From JAFAGO01 sp031987605 (GTDB lineage Bacteria; Bacteroidota; Bacteroidia; Flavobacteriales; Weeksellaceae), in contig DALZZF010000002.1 of the NCBI GenBank assembly GCA_031987605.1, forward strand, positions 186,001 through 250,000: a DNA stretch of 64,000 bases, read 5' to 3'. This document shows, piece by piece, positions 16,220 through 26,500 of the stretch (position 1 is its first letter; the number at the start of each line of letters is the position of its first letter). The position numbers and the translations under genes were made by a program. Below the pieces are notes generated by a model. The model saw only the letters and a list, made by a program, of their open reading frames with translations, was not told the origin of the DNA and did not search any database.

Positions 16220-17089
16220 CTAAAATGTATCTGCTTTTAAAATGTCTGAATAATTCACCTTCATCTCGATGGTTCTTCCCGAGAGTTGTTCCTCAATCAG
16301 GCGGATCATCATCACCTTGCTGTTCGGAAAAGTGAATTTTTTGAAGACATAGATGTTTCTGAAATTTTTCCTGAAATGTTTCGGGGCGTAAAGTCTAAAA
16401 ATCGGTGTCATTTCGATGCTTTGATTGTTGGTCGCCTTATAGATTTTTTTGTCCTCGATGGAAAATTTAAGGTCTTCGATATCGTAACTCAGGTTCGAGC
16501 TGTTTTTGAAGGTCATATCGAGAAAGATATAGTCGCTGATGACGTACACATTGTTGAGCTGCATACTAAGTTTAAGGTCTTTCTGCTCCCTGATTGGATT
16601 TTCTTCCGTCTTCTTCTTTATGATGTCCATCGCAAACTTGGTCAGCTCCAAGTTGGAAAAACGGGTTTTGTCCAGTTCAATCGGCTGCATCTCTTCTGGC
16701 TGGATATGGATGTTGGTCACGGTGTTTTTGTTTTCCGAATTTCTGTAAATAGCCTTGTATTGGGCAATAAAAGACTGACCTACAACGGTTATTATTCCTA
16801 TTTTGTCGCCATTCAATAAAGAGGTGGTTTTTGCCTTTTCCTTTGGGTCGGTGTTGGCAGGAGTATCGGTGATTTTGATTCTCGCAATATTGGTATTAGG
16901 CAAATCTCCCGTGAGTTTTTGGGTGGACAAATCCACATATTGAATCGGTTCGGGTGAGATGATATGCAGGTTAACGCCCTCTGTAACGATCAATTCTGGT
17001 AAATCCGAGATGACTTGTTCTTTAGTAGCTGTTTGTGCAGATAAAAAATGGGTAATGATTAAGAATAGTATAAAAAATGTATTTTTCAT
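16220..17089 (-). CDS. traN: Conjugative transposon protein TraN (DUF4138)
   Basis: 289 residues with a clean signal peptide (MKNTFFILFLIITHFLSAQ). The mature part fits the TraN/DUF4138 family, including the early ELIVTEGVNLHIISPEPIQY segment and the RLYAPKHFRKNFRNIYVFKK segment near residue 245. TraN is thought to be the VirB9-like periplasmic/outer-membrane part of the core channel. It follows traM with 2 nt spacing, as in other Bacteroidetes elements. Confidence 0.88.
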   Translation of the reverse strand: MKNTFFILFLIITHFLSAQTATKEQVISDLPELIVTEGVNLHIISPEPIQYVDLSTQKLTGDLPNTNIARIKITDTPANTDPKEKAKTTSLLNGDKIGIITVVGQSFIAQYKAIYRNSENKNTVTNIHIQPEEMQPIELDKTRFSNLELTKFAMDIIKKKTEENPIREQKDLKLSMQLNNVYVISDYIFLDMTFKNSSNLSYDIEDLKFSIEDKKIYKATNNQSIEMTPIFRLYAPKHFRKNFRNIYVFKKFTFPNSKVMMIRLIEEQLSGRTIEMKVNYSDILKADTF

Positions 17090-17091
17090 TG

Positions 17092-18306
17092 TTATTTTTT
17101 TTGTTGGTTTTGTGAGTCTTTAAGCTGTTTTTCGTCGATTAGAAATACATAGGAGTTGTATTTCAGCTTGGCTTTGTTGGTTTTAATGAGGTTGGCGATG
17201 GATTTTGATGTAGACGTGAAGAGTTTGGAGCCGATGCTCGTGAAAAATCCCTGTCCGCCCATATCCATCTGTGTTCCCTGTACGGAGTTGCTCCCCATTT
17301 CCCGAATCATGTCCCTGAAGACGCTTTCGGGAACATAAAGCCCCTTCATGCCGTCAATGTCGTAGATGGAGAGGTTGACTGGTAAAATTTCTCCCCTTGT
17401 AAATACCGAGACAATCTTGAGGTCAACCCGCTGCATGGAAAATCCAGAGATTTGTCCGTAAAGGATGGAACCTTTCTCAATTTTTTTGTTGCCGACGAAG
17501 ATGTCTTCCAATAATCGGAACCGGATTCTGCTTCCCAGAAATCCCTTGTTGTTTTCATCAATGACGGCTTTGATAAAGCTGTTCTCATTTTCCCTGTAGA
17601 AGGCATTGAACTCGCTGTTGATTCCCGACTTGCCGACATTGAAGGTAGAATTGAGGAACTCGTCCATTTTTTCCTTGTTTGCCTTGAGTTTCTGTTCCGC
17701 CAATAGTTTGGCTTGGTATTCGGGATCCCTCGCTTTTTCTAAGGAATCCATGACGAGCATCTGCTGTTTCAGATATTTTACGGGGTCTTGCTGGGTATTT
17801 TGATTACTAGATTTTTGATTTTCTGAAAGTTGCTCATTTTCCTGTTTCCCATTGGACTTGTCGTTCAGCATTCGGATGATTTCAGAAGACCTCTTGAAAT
17901 CCTTGTCCTCATTTTGCTGTTTTGGATTGTAATAGGAAGAGTTGCCTCCTTTTGACGCCTGCTGATTTTGTCTGCTGGAAACCGCCTTCAGTGAATCGAT
18001 CTTTCTTTTCTGGTCCAAAGACAACTGGTCTTCATAACTGAGCAGACTGTCCTCTTCCTTGTCCAATCCTCCGAGCATCGTCCTGTTGTCGTCCTTCTTG
18101 AAAAAGGCGTCGTAGGCATCGTTCTTCGTCATGATGGAGTCCCGTGTTTCTCCCAGAGACAGGGAAAGTTCTTTCGGCTTGTCCTTTTTAGAGGTGTCCT
18201 CTTTGGTAAATTGGGCACCTACATACACAAAGAGCAGCAGGAACGGCAATGCCAGAAGGGGCATCACATATTTTTTTTCCTTAAAGTTGATTTTCTTAAT
18301 GTCCAT
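17092..18306 (-). CDS. traM: Conjugative transposon protein TraM (VirB10-like)
   Basis: 404 residues: short cytoplasmic N-terminus, one transmembrane helix (about 15-32, VMPLLALPFLLLFVYVGAQF), and a long polar Gln/Asn/Lys-rich periplasmic linker. A conserved C-terminal domain (about 200-390) contains GKSGINSEFNAFYRENENSF and a beta-rich core with FLGSRIRFRLLEDIFVG. This is the family's usual layout. It bridges the inner and outer membrane parts of the channel. It overlaps the upstream traL-like gene by 11 nt. Confidence 0.9.
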   Translation of the reverse strand: MDIKKINFKEKKYVMPLLALPFLLLFVYVGAQFTKEDTSKKDKPKELSLSLGETRDSIMTKNDAYDAFFKKDDNRTMLGGLDKEEDSLLSYEDQLSLDQKRKIDSLKAVSSRQNQQASKGGNSSYYNPKQQNEDKDFKRSSEIIRMLNDKSNGKQENEQLSENQKSSNQNTQQDPVKYLKQQMLVMDSLEKARDPEYQAKLLAEQKLKANKEKMDEFLNSTFNVGKSGINSEFNAFYRENENSFIKAVIDENNKGFLGSRIRFRLLEDIFVGNKKIEKGSILYGQISGFSMQRVDLKIVSVFTRGEILPVNLSIYDIDGMKGLYVPESVFRDMIREMGSNSVQGTQMDMGGQGFFTSIGSKLFTSTSKSIANLIKTNKAKLKYNSYVFLIDEKQLKDSQNQQKK

Positions 18307-18649
18307 GTTGCAGTTCTTGGTATTGGTTGTACAAATATTCTATTCTCAGGCTGTCTTCTTTTTGGAGTTCTTTTCGGTCCCTTTTCATTTTTAAAATTTT
18401 GAGTTCATTAACTATTTTCTCCATTTCTTTCTCTTGGTTTTTATTAATTTGCTGGGTCGTGTTGCTTTTGGAATAGAGGTTTGGGGGCTTGATTTTAAAT
18501 GTCGACTGGCTCGGAAAGAAAATTCCCTGTATCAGCGATCCGATAAAAGACACGGAGAGAAAAACCATCGAATGGGTGAAAAACTTCTTCGGATTTTTTG
18601 CCGCCCATTCCAATCCCTTTTTTGCGGTTTGTTTTAGAAAATTTTTCAT
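18296..18649 (-). CDS. TraL-like small membrane protein
   Basis: The start is placed at 18649 (MKNFLKQTAKKGLEWAAKNP), immediately after the traK stop at 18652; a start at 18706 would overlap traK. The 117 residues have one hydrophobic helix (MVFLSVSFIGSLIQGIFF) and a charged coiled-coil tail ending QELQHGH. Position between traK and traM, size and topology match TraL of Bacteroidetes conjugative transposons, although the primary sequence alone is not decisive. Confidence 0.7.
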   Translation of the reverse strand: MKNFLKQTAKKGLEWAAKNPKKFFTHSMVFLSVSFIGSLIQGIFFPSQSTFKIKPPNLYSKSNTTQQINKNQEKEMEKIVNELKILKMKRDRKELQKEDSLRIEYLYNQYQELQHGH

Positions 18650-18651
18650 CT

Positions 18652-19266
18652 TTAATAGGAATTTTTGGTTTGGTTGGAGATTTCCTCGTTGTCGATAATC
18701 CTCCAATTTTTAAGCATCACACCATGCGGATTGTTTGGACTTCGGATGATGTCCTCAAAGTATCCTTCGGTAATCAATTTTCTTGTAATCACGGCAGACT
18801 TTCTGGTAATCATCTGCTTTCCGAAAAAGGAGAATTTCTGTTGCTCCATATTGAGCGAGATGGAATCCGTATGAATACTGACCATGGAACTGGAGGCCAC
18901 AATCTGGTTGTAGAAGCCTTTTTCCTTGAGATTGGTGTATTCTTTTTTTCCGCTGTCGTCAATGAGGTAAAGTGATTTTTGAATATTCTCCTTGATGTAG
19001 GCATCATCGGGAGCCAAGGTGAAAAATAGTCGGTGGAACAGTTCAATTTGGGCTTTGTATTCTACGGGTCTGTTTAACAAGACATCGGTCTGCTTTGCCA
19101 GTACCGGAACCCCGTTGTCCAAAATGTAGATGGATTTTCTTGAATCCTGAATCATCCGATAGGCAAAGAAGAAGCCCGCCAATACGATAATTACGGCAAA
19201 TGCTATTGTTCCCAGCGAAACTACCTTGTTGATTTTTATTCTTTGTTCGATATTTTTGATCAGCAT
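18652..19266 (-). CDS. traK: Conjugative transposon protein TraK (VirB8-like)
   Basis: 204 residues. A short cytoplasmic tail, one transmembrane helix (about 15-36, VVSLGTIAFAVIIVLAGFFF), then a periplasmic domain with the TraK signature PVEYKAQIELFHRLFFTLAP (about 69-88) and ITRKLITEGYFEDIIRSPNN near the C-terminus. VirB8-type proteins nucleate channel assembly at the inner membrane. traJ lies 6 nt upstream. Confidence 0.92.
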   Translation of the reverse strand: MLIKNIEQRIKINKVVSLGTIAFAVIIVLAGFFFAYRMIQDSRKSIYILDNGVPVLAKQTDVLLNRPVEYKAQIELFHRLFFTLAPDDAYIKENIQKSLYLIDDSGKKEYTNLKEKGFYNQIVASSSMVSIHTDSISLNMEQQKFSFFGKQMITRKSAVITRKLITEGYFEDIIRSPNNPHGVMLKNWRIIDNEEISNQTKNSY

Positions 19267-19271
19267 CTTAT

Positions 19272-20525
19272 TTATTTTTTGTTGTTATTCATCGCACTGT
19301 TGACCATTCCCGATGCGGAACCTGATGCAGCCGATTTTGCTGCTGCTCCCGCTACGGAAGCTCCACCGGTTTTGGCTGCCAATACCGTTGTTTTAGCGGC
19401 ACTCGCCATTCTTCCAGCAGTACTCTTCATCTTGGTCATCGCACCTGCACCTCCCGCTGTAACAATGGTGTCGGCAATGGTGGGCGTCATCAATACCCCG
19501 ATTCCCGTCACGATATAGGCGACACAGGTAAAGAGCTGGTTGTAGATCATTCCCGAATTGCTCACATAAACCATCAAGGCATCTAAATTGGTGATGGTTC
19601 CATTGGTTAAAAGCGTGTCATACCGCTCAATCTCCATTTCATAACCCGAAGCGATCAGTTGCTGACCAATATTGATGATGGTATAGGCTACAAAGGTGTA
19701 TAGGTTGATGTTGATGAACTTGGAAACCCAGCTGTACAGCGAGTTTTCAAATCCTGGAACGAGCGCCATACCTACCGCAATAGGCCCCAAAATAATGAGG
19801 ATGTAGGCCCAAATTTTTTGGATGAAGAAAATAAGGTAGACACAGATTCGAAGGATGGAAAGGCAAACGAACTCGATAATTTCTGCAACCAGTTTTTGGA
19901 GCTGGAACTCCATCCGTAACTGCCATTCCTTGATGGGTTGGATGAGTTTGTCCAGTCCCTCGCTGATGTCGAACCAAGAGTCGTCGGCATCTTTGCCGGT
20001 GTTGTTGATGACGTCCTGCTTCGCATCCTCGTCGGCTTTCAGTTTGATGACGGCATCGAGTAGCTGCTGCTGTTTCTTGAATCGTTGAATCCTCAAATCA
20101 TTCACTTCGGACTCAATGTCGCTGAAAATGGCGATTCCCGGTTCTGCAATGGCTTCAAAGGGTGCCTGAATCAGATTGACAAAACCACTCCAATACACCA
20201 GGGTAAATCCAATGAGGATTGGTTTGAGCATCGGGGTGATTTCCCATTCCCGGTCGCCCGCCGCCATTTGCCAACCCATGTATCCGAGATACATCAACGC
20301 TCCCAGTCCTCCGATCGCCCTTCCAACCAAAGCGGATCCGACAGCACCGTCTTGAACGCTGTTGTCCAGTTTGGTAAAGACCTCCATAAACCATTTCTCA
20401 AATGCGCCGTCGCCCTTTAGAAATTGGAGCAGGTTGCTGTAGTCGCCGTCGGTTTGGGCAAAGCCGATTATCGGCAGCAATATTGCCAAGAGGCAAAATA
20501 AGGGTGTAGTATTTCTTTTCATCAC
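19272..20525 (-). CDS. traJ: Conjugative transposon protein TraJ (VirB6-like)
   Basis: 417 residues with a signal-like first helix and about six to seven transmembrane segments (for example LSILRICVYLIFFIQKIWAY and AYILIILGPIAVGMALVPGF). The C-terminus is a Gly/Ala-rich tail (SAASGSASGMVNSAMNNNKK). This polytopic protein forms the inner-membrane part of the DNA channel. Its stop and the start of traK are 6 nt apart, and its start overlaps the stop of the upstream gene by 1 nt. Confidence 0.92.
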   Translation of the reverse strand: MMKRNTTPLFCLLAILLPIIGFAQTDGDYSNLLQFLKGDGAFEKWFMEVFTKLDNSVQDGAVGSALVGRAIGGLGALMYLGYMGWQMAAGDREWEITPMLKPILIGFTLVYWSGFVNLIQAPFEAIAEPGIAIFSDIESEVNDLRIQRFKKQQQLLDAVIKLKADEDAKQDVINNTGKDADDSWFDISEGLDKLIQPIKEWQLRMEFQLQKLVAEIIEFVCLSILRICVYLIFFIQKIWAYILIILGPIAVGMALVPGFENSLYSWVSKFININLYTFVAYTIINIGQQLIASGYEMEIERYDTLLTNGTITNLDALMVYVSNSGMIYNQLFTCVAYIVTGIGVLMTPTIADTIVTAGGAGAMTKMKSTAGRMASAAKTTVLAAKTGGASVAGAAAKSAASGSASGMVNSAMNNNKK

Positions 20526-21355
20526 TAAAATTTATGTTTGTACTGCTGCATCGTGTTGTGGATGATCTGCTTGTCGGAAGCGGGAGTCCAAGCCTGTGGC
20601 AATGCATAAGGCGAATGGTTTTTCAGAATATTTTTATAGTCCAAAAGAAGTGTCGTCTTATCGTTGTGTTTCCTTAATTCCTGCACGAACCTTCTCCATT
20701 TGATAAGGGTGTCATGGTACATCAAAAAGCGTTTTCCTCTCGGCATATCCATCGACCTCGACATTGAATATTTTTCCTTGATTAAGTCCAATTCCTCCTG
20801 AAGTCTTTTTAAAGTTCCCGTGGTATTGAGCGTTTCGTAGGTTTGCTGGTTCTTCAGCCTCCATTCGATAAAGTTTTGAGGATTGTCTGGAAATTCGGTA
20901 ATGGGTCTGAGCATCCTTTTGTAGTAGAGCAACCAGAGCGGGTCTACATCGACCGTCGCCGAAGTCCAATGGGCAAAGTCTTGGACGCTTCTTTTATAGA
21001 TGGTGTCGGATGCCGCCTTTATCTTTTTTGCCTCTTCCTCTTGAAATTTCACTTGGGCAAAACGCTGGTTTTGAAGTCCCGTCGGTTTTAGCGGTCGGAT
21101 ATCTTCTCCATCCTTATAATCCCTGTTTCTGCTGGGAGCCCACATTCCCCAAACGGTGGCATACGCGAAGTTGGTCTGAATCCCCAAAAGGTATTTTGGA
21201 TAGGGACGCCAATCGCCCCAACTCTGGAACACCATCCTTTTGTGCTGGGCTACGATGGAGGGGTCGTTCAAACGCTTTACGGTAAACTGCCCGAATACGC
21301 CGACTGCTGTCAGCAAAAGCGGAACGAGGGCAAATTTTTTAACTAATTTTTTCAT
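20525..21355 (-). CDS. Exported conjugation-associated protein, unknown family
   Basis: The start at 21355 is preferred because MKKLVKKFALVPLLLTAVGV begins a good signal peptide; the frame extends upstream to 21403 without one. About 276 residues rich in Trp/Arg (SWGDWRPYPKYLLGIQ, GMWAPSRNRDYKDGEDIRPL). It lies between a TraI-like protein and traJ. Similar unnamed exported proteins occur at this spot in flavobacterial elements. No enzymatic motif is seen. Confidence 0.75.
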   Translation of the reverse strand: MKKLVKKFALVPLLLTAVGVFGQFTVKRLNDPSIVAQHKRMVFQSWGDWRPYPKYLLGIQTNFAYATVWGMWAPSRNRDYKDGEDIRPLKPTGLQNQRFAQVKFQEEEAKKIKAASDTIYKRSVQDFAHWTSATVDVDPLWLLYYKRMLRPITEFPDNPQNFIEWRLKNQQTYETLNTTGTLKRLQEELDLIKEKYSMSRSMDMPRGKRFLMYHDTLIKWRRFVQELRKHNDKTTLLLDYKNILKNHSPYALPQAWTPASDKQIIHNTMQQYKHKF

Positions 21356-21359
21356 CTTT

Positions 21360-22025
21360 TTAATTGAATATGTATTTGTATTTCTGGATAATGTCTCCGA
21401 CAATCGCCCTGTCGATATTGAGGTAGTTTCTTAGCACTGGAACCTGGTACAGGTACGGAATCTTCTTGGCGTTTTCTAACCGCAATATGATGTAGAGGAT
21501 GTTTCCATTGATGTTCCGAACTCGGGTAAACACCTTTTCAATAAGCATCTCCCTGTCCATCGGATCCATCAGGAAATCCTTGTTCTCGTTCAAAATATCC
21601 TGCGTGACTTCCTGCTTGAGTTTTAAGGTCTGTTTGCCGATTTCGACATAGTATTTGGAAACCAAGACGGCATATTCTGGATGTTGCGCCGACAAGTCCA
21701 GCATTTTGTTGGAGTTGTTCGCTACCTTTCCCAGATATTGGTACAGATAGATTAACTTTTTGCTCTGCGTGAGTGCCGAGTTGACATTTTTTAGTTGTTG
21801 GTAGATGTATTCCTGAATGGCGATGACCTGTGCAGTCTTGTTTTTAATGTCGTCGTACAGTTCCTTCTGTTTTTCATAAGAGTTTAGAAATGCCTGCTCG
21901 CTTCCCAGCCTTACGCCGTGGTTGGTGGTCATCTGCACCAAGAGTTTGTCGTTGATAACAATCTGCTGTCCGCTTACAAAACCAACAGAAAAAAACAAGA
22001 TTCCTCCGATAAATAGTTTTCTCAT
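21360..22025 (-). CDS. Exported TraI-like helical protein (copy 3)
   Basis: 221 residues. Signal peptide (MRKLFIGGILFFSVGFVSGQ), then an almost all-helical body, ending with the pattern LNIDRAIVGDIIQKYKYIFN. That ending resembles those of the two neighbouring proteins (KGIVENIMNRYKRNF; KQVVENIMKNIKSF), so all three look like diverged paralogues. They lie between the VirB4 ATPase and traJ, the traI position of CTnDOT-type elements. They are possibly channel-associated periplasmic helical proteins; the exact function is unknown. Confidence 0.78.
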   Translation of the reverse strand: MRKLFIGGILFFSVGFVSGQQIVINDKLLVQMTTNHGVRLGSEQAFLNSYEKQKELYDDIKNKTAQVIAIQEYIYQQLKNVNSALTQSKKLIYLYQYLGKVANNSNKMLDLSAQHPEYAVLVSKYYVEIGKQTLKLKQEVTQDILNENKDFLMDPMDREMLIEKVFTRVRNINGNILYIILRLENAKKIPYLYQVPVLRNYLNIDRAIVGDIIQKYKYIFN

Positions 22026-22027
22026 TT

Positions 22028-22741
22028 TTAAAAGGATTTGATGTTTTTCATAATGTTCTCGACCACCTGTTTGTCCCGATTCACATAGTATTGAAAGGCT
22101 TTTTTGTTTCGTAAGACTTTTGCCTTGATGTCCCGAATCTTTAAAAGCATATGGGTAGAATTTCTGCTCAGCGTCTTGACTTCTCCCAAGGCATAATCCA
22201 ATAAAATCTTGCGCTCCGACTTTTCCATCTGGTTCATTGCCCCATAGGAAACCACAATCCCGACAATCAGCCTCGTCACCATTTGCAGATCATCCACAAA
22301 CTGAACCTGTGAAGGCAGAACCGCGATGATGGAATAAGGTGCGGTACTGATTTCATGGATAATGGCTTGCTGGTTTTGGGTGATTTTCGTAATCTCCCTG
22401 CTCATCGCAATTCCTGTGGGAATCGCTTGAATGGCGAACGATACGATTCGAAGTCTGTCCTGAATTTTGGTCACCTTGTCCTTGAAATTGTTCCACTGGG
22501 TTTTGTTGGCGGTTTCCACCGTGGCATTGGCAATTTGGTTTTTCCGCATCTCCTTCTGCCTCTCGTTTTCATCCATCGTCGCCTTGATTTCTAGGTTCAT
22601 CATCGGAAAGGATACGTTTTCCTGCTGCCAAGACGGCGTGGAGCCGCCACTGGATGAAGTGAGCACAAAATAAATCAGCAAGCCCCCAAACCCCCGAAGG
22701 GGGCTTTTTAAAGCGTTAATTATGGGATGTTTCATTTTCAT
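22028..22741 (-). CDS. TraI-like protein (copy 2) with a repeat-derived N-terminus
   Basis: 237 residues. The leader (INALKSPLRGFGGLLIYFVL) is encoded by a C/G-rich palindromic repeat (22680-22707). The rest is helical with two hydrophobic stretches (about 84-100 and 150-175) and ends KQVVENIMKNIKSF. It lies 2 nt from copy 3. The repeat seems to have been domesticated into a signal-peptide-like leader. Alternatively the true start is internal and the repeat is 5' UTR, but no good internal start was seen. Confidence 0.72.
   Translation of the reverse strand: MKMKHPIINALKSPLRGFGGLLIYFVLTSSSGGSTPSWQQENVSFPMMNLEIKATMDENERQKEMRKNQIANATVETANKTQWNNFKDKVTKIQDRLRIVSFAIQAIPTGIAMSREITKITQNQQAIIHEISTAPYSIIAVLPSQVQFVDDLQMVTRLIVGIVVSYGAMNQMEKSERKILLDYALGEVKTLSRNSTHMLLKIRDIKAKVLRNKKAFQYYVNRDKQVVENIMKNIKSF
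22680..22707. repeat. GC-rich palindromic repeat (SPLRGFGG type)
   Basis: AAGCCCCC and GGGGGCTT form an inverted repeat with further C/G runs between them. It lies inside the 5' end of the copy 2 gene and encodes KSPLRGFGG on the minus strand. Related C-run/G-run pieces occur at 22759-22779, 23386-23408 and 23464-23488. Confidence 0.7.
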
Positions 22742-22778
22742 CTTATTTTTTTACATTGTTCCCCTTTGGGGACAGGGG

Positions 22779-23501
22779 CTAGAAATTTCTTTTGTATCGG
22801 TTCATAATATTTTCTACAATTCCCTTGTCGGTATTGATGTATCCTGCAAATGGATTGATGGAGTTCCAGAATCCCAAACGATTGGCTTTTTCCAGTCTTA
22901 ACTTGATTGCCAGAAGCCAAAGCTTTAGGTTTTTGACATTCTCGGAAATGTTGTGCAATATCTTGTATCGGTCTCCCGCAGTGGCAAGGTTCAGCTCTCC
23001 CGAGGCGAGGATGTCGGAGACATCAGTCACTATTTTTATACTCTGTTCATAGGTTTTCTGTGAAGCCTTTACCCCGAAAATGGCATATTGTGGATGTGCC
23101 GATGCCAACTGAACTACCTGCGATGAATAATTGTAGCATTTGTTGAGTTCCGAATAAATCTCCTTCACCTGGATTCCGTTCTGCAAGGTTCCCGAAACTT
23201 CCTTCAGACCTTTCAGAATCTTATTCTGAATATCGTTGGCAACCACCATCTGGGTTCCCACCCACGCTTGGGCATCCTTCAGTTTGGAGGTTTCATCAAT
23301 CACATCGTTCTGCTTGGCTTTCAAGTTTTCTGAATAGAGGATCATCGCCGCCGTTACCGTCGGGTCGATGTAGGTGTTTTGGGAGAAGCCCCATGTCCCC
23401 CAAAGGGGGAGAATCAACAGGAAAAGCCTCCTCCAAACCCTCCAAGAGAGGGAATTTATTGAAAGTCCCCTTTGGGGATTTTGGGGCTTATACTTTTTCA
23501 T
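22779..23501 (-). CDS. TraI-like protein (copy 1) with a repeat-derived N-terminus
   Basis: 240 residues. The first 35 (containing PQRGLSINSLSWRVWRRLFL and LILPLWGTWGF) are encoded by two C/G-run repeat units, yet form a plausible signal sequence ending in FSQ. The helical mature region includes VGTQMVVANDIQNKILKGLK and ends KGIVENIMNRYKRNF like its paralogues. It overlaps the 3' end of the VirB4 gene by 14 nt. No enzymatic motif; probably a periplasmic accessory of the channel. Confidence 0.75.
   Translation of the reverse strand: MKKYKPQNPQRGLSINSLSWRVWRRLFLLILPLWGTWGFSQNTYIDPTVTAAMILYSENLKAKQNDVIDETSKLKDAQAWVGTQMVVANDIQNKILKGLKEVSGTLQNGIQVKEIYSELNKCYNYSSQVVQLASAHPQYAIFGVKASQKTYEQSIKIVTDVSDILASGELNLATAGDRYKILHNISENVKNLKLWLLAIKLRLEKANRLGFWNSINPFAGYINTDKGIVENIMNRYKRNF
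23386..23490. repeat. Two GC-run palindromic repeat units
   Basis: CCCCCAAAGGGGG (about 23397-23409) and GTCCCCTTTGGGGA (about 23464-23477) lie within one 105-bp block at the 5' end of the copy 1 gene. Same repeat family as 22680-22707. They are translated as part of the leader peptide. Confidence 0.6.
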
Positions 23502-26500
23502 ATTCCTCGTGTTTTTGGTTGATTAATTCTGAAAAATGGATATTTCGGTTTTCCAATTCCTGCGAGATGATTTTGAAGATATTTTGCCCTTTGTGCGTCT
23601 TCTTCATCATCCTGTAATAGGAAACCACCTTTTTGTCCAATGGCTTTTGATAAAGGTTGACGAGCGATACCAAGTTTTCAAGGCTGTCTCCGAAATTTTT
23701 CAAATCGCCTACAATTTTTTGCAAAGCCTCGTCGTAGTTTCCGTATTGTTGGACATAGTATTCGACTGCGGATTTTTCTGGTTTTTCCGTGGTGTAGGTT
23801 AAATACTGCTCCAAGGAAACCTCATTGCCGTACACTTCTCCTTTGGAACCCCGCTTCAGATAAAATTCCTTGAAACGGCTTCTTCCAAATTTGTTGTTCA
23901 AATTATTGATGGTGAAAATCTTGTTTTGTTCCACCTTGTTCAATGAAAGCAGTGATGCAATCTTGTCGAAGTTGTCCTTGAACTTGGTCTGATCCAGCAA
24001 TATGAAGGTGTCCGAGTTATTAATAATACTGTCTTTTACGACGGCATTTCCGATGATGTCGTCCAATTCCTGGGTAACAACCACTGCTTCTCCCCAAAAT
24101 TTCCGAACCGTCTTGTAGAGATAGAGAATATATCCGCCCATCAGTTTGCTGGCAATCGCCTTCCATGCTTCCTCGATGATGAGCGCCTTTCTTCGGTCTT
24201 TTCGGAGACGCATTTTCTGGATGAAGGTATCCATGATAATGAGTGTCACGATCGGAAACAGTTTCGGGTTGTCTTTCACATTGTCGATTTCAAAGACGAT
24301 GAATGGTTCGTCAAAGAGCGTGTTGTCTGCACTTTCGTTGAGTGTCGTTCCATATCTTCCGCCTTTGTAGAAATCCTTCAGCACGAACAAGAATGTCCTT
24401 AGATTAAATTCCTTTTCGGTGATGTGGTGTTTCTTATTGTTCAGGTAAAGGGGCAGAAATTTATCGCAGTAGTCATAGAATCCGTTGAAGGAAAGTTCTT
24501 TTGCCTCCAATTTTTCTTCGAGCTCCTTAATTTTCTTGATGATGGTTTTTCGGAAGGACTCGTTCCATTCTTCCGCCGTTTTCGGCTGCCTGATAATCTC
24601 GTTGGACTTGATGAGGATGAGTTGCGTCTCATTGTAGATTTTTCTCTTATCTTCATCGTTCAAGGTTTCATAAGCTTCGTAAACCTTGTAGAATTTTTCG
24701 CTGTCGTAATTCGGGTTGTTCATATTTTTGTCCGGATGATATTCGATGGCGAGTTTTCGGAAAGCCTCCTTAATCTCGTCAGAACCTGCATCGAAAGCGA
24801 TTCCCAAAATATCGTAATAGTTGTACTGTCCGTTCGACTGGTTCTCAAAATCTGAAATAATGTCTTCCTCGTGGATGTTGTATTTGTTCAGATAGAGAAT
24901 GAGTTCCTCCGAGGTCTTATGCTCATACCACCTGGTTCCCGAATTGAAATATTGGTGGTAATACGACATCAGCACATTGTCCAAAATAGATTTTTGTGCG
25001 GACGACATCGTGGCATCGGGACCTTGCCAAATCAGGAAAATCAAATTGGTCAAAAATTCTATTTTTTCGATGTTGAACTCTTTCTTGTTCATCAAAAAAG
25101 GATTCATGGTGATTGGTTTTTCTTCAGTGTATTGGATGTATCTCCCGCCTTTGTATTTGCAGGTTCCCGAATAGGAATCTCCCGTGTCCACAATGACCAC
25201 GTCATAATTGTAGGTCAGGTATTGCTCAACGATATTGTTCATCAGGAAGGACTTTCCAGAACCTGACGGACCGAGGACAAACTTGTTTCGGTTGTTGATT
25301 CTTCCTGTCTTCATCGGCAAGTCCGCCGGATCAACTTTCAATGGAACGCCTTGTCGGTCGGTAAAACGCAGATAAAAATTGGATTCCTCGTTCACGGGGT
25401 AACTTTCTTTAAAAAAAAAACACAAGGCTGCTTCGCTTGTCGTCATAAATAAATCGTATTCCCGAAGTTCCGTGGCATTGCCTGGAATGGCGGAGCGAAA
25501 TAGTTCGAGCTGGTTGTAGGCGTTCTTGGAGACGATAATTCCTTTCGTAAAAAGCTTGTTCTCGATCATCGACTGTATTCCTTCCATTTTTTCCAGTGTA
25601 TGTGTTGAAAATATTAGGGAGAAATGGGCATTGACCACGAGTTGTCCGTCGATGGCGATATTGTGGAGAAGCGTTTGGATTTCTTCCGCAATAATGGCGT
25701 TGGATGGAGAGTTGTTTGCCGCCCCCTCGTGCTTCTTTTTCTTTTTGTCGAGTTCCCGCTGTTGTTGCGCCTGCAGAGGAATGGTGATGACCTGATTGTA
25801 GATGATGGTTTCGTAATCCTCCAATTCGTTGATGAAGGTGAAGTTGTCCACCGCCGTTTCCGAGGCTGCTCCGTTTCCTCCCAATATGGAAAAAGGATCT
25901 ATTTCTGAAGGCAGGTCGATATTTTCGACATCCACATAGGAAATATTTTTGACGAAGCGGTTTCCGATTTGGAGATATTCGTTGGTACTTTTGATATTGT
26001 CAAAAACCGGGGTTTCCGTAAACTGCATCGACAATACACCCGAAATGTAGTATTCAAAATCTTTCTCATATAAAAATTGGGGTTCGCAACCGCTCTGCTT
26101 CAAGAGCATCAACACCTTTTGGCATTTGTCGCGAAGTTCCTTGTAACTTTTTTCGGAAAACTGGTAGTGCTTGTTTTTCTTCTTGAGTTTGTCGTCCACA
26201 ATGTCCGTAAACAGGAGTACCGTTTCGATGGTTTTAAATAGTCTTCCGTCAAAATGCTCGGAGTATTTCTGCTGGAGGAACTGGTTGGAGGATTCGGCGG
26301 TATATCTCTTTTTGGAAAAGATGTCGAGTTTTTGAACGATTCTTCCTTCGCCAATAATGGATACGACTTGATTCAGCACGGTATGGAAGTTCAGGTAGTT
26401 GTCTGGGTCGGCGGAATACTGTTCCACAATGTTCTTAATTCTGATGCCGATAATCGGATTCCCGTACTGTCCGAAGAGGACATCAAAATCCCATCCAAAA

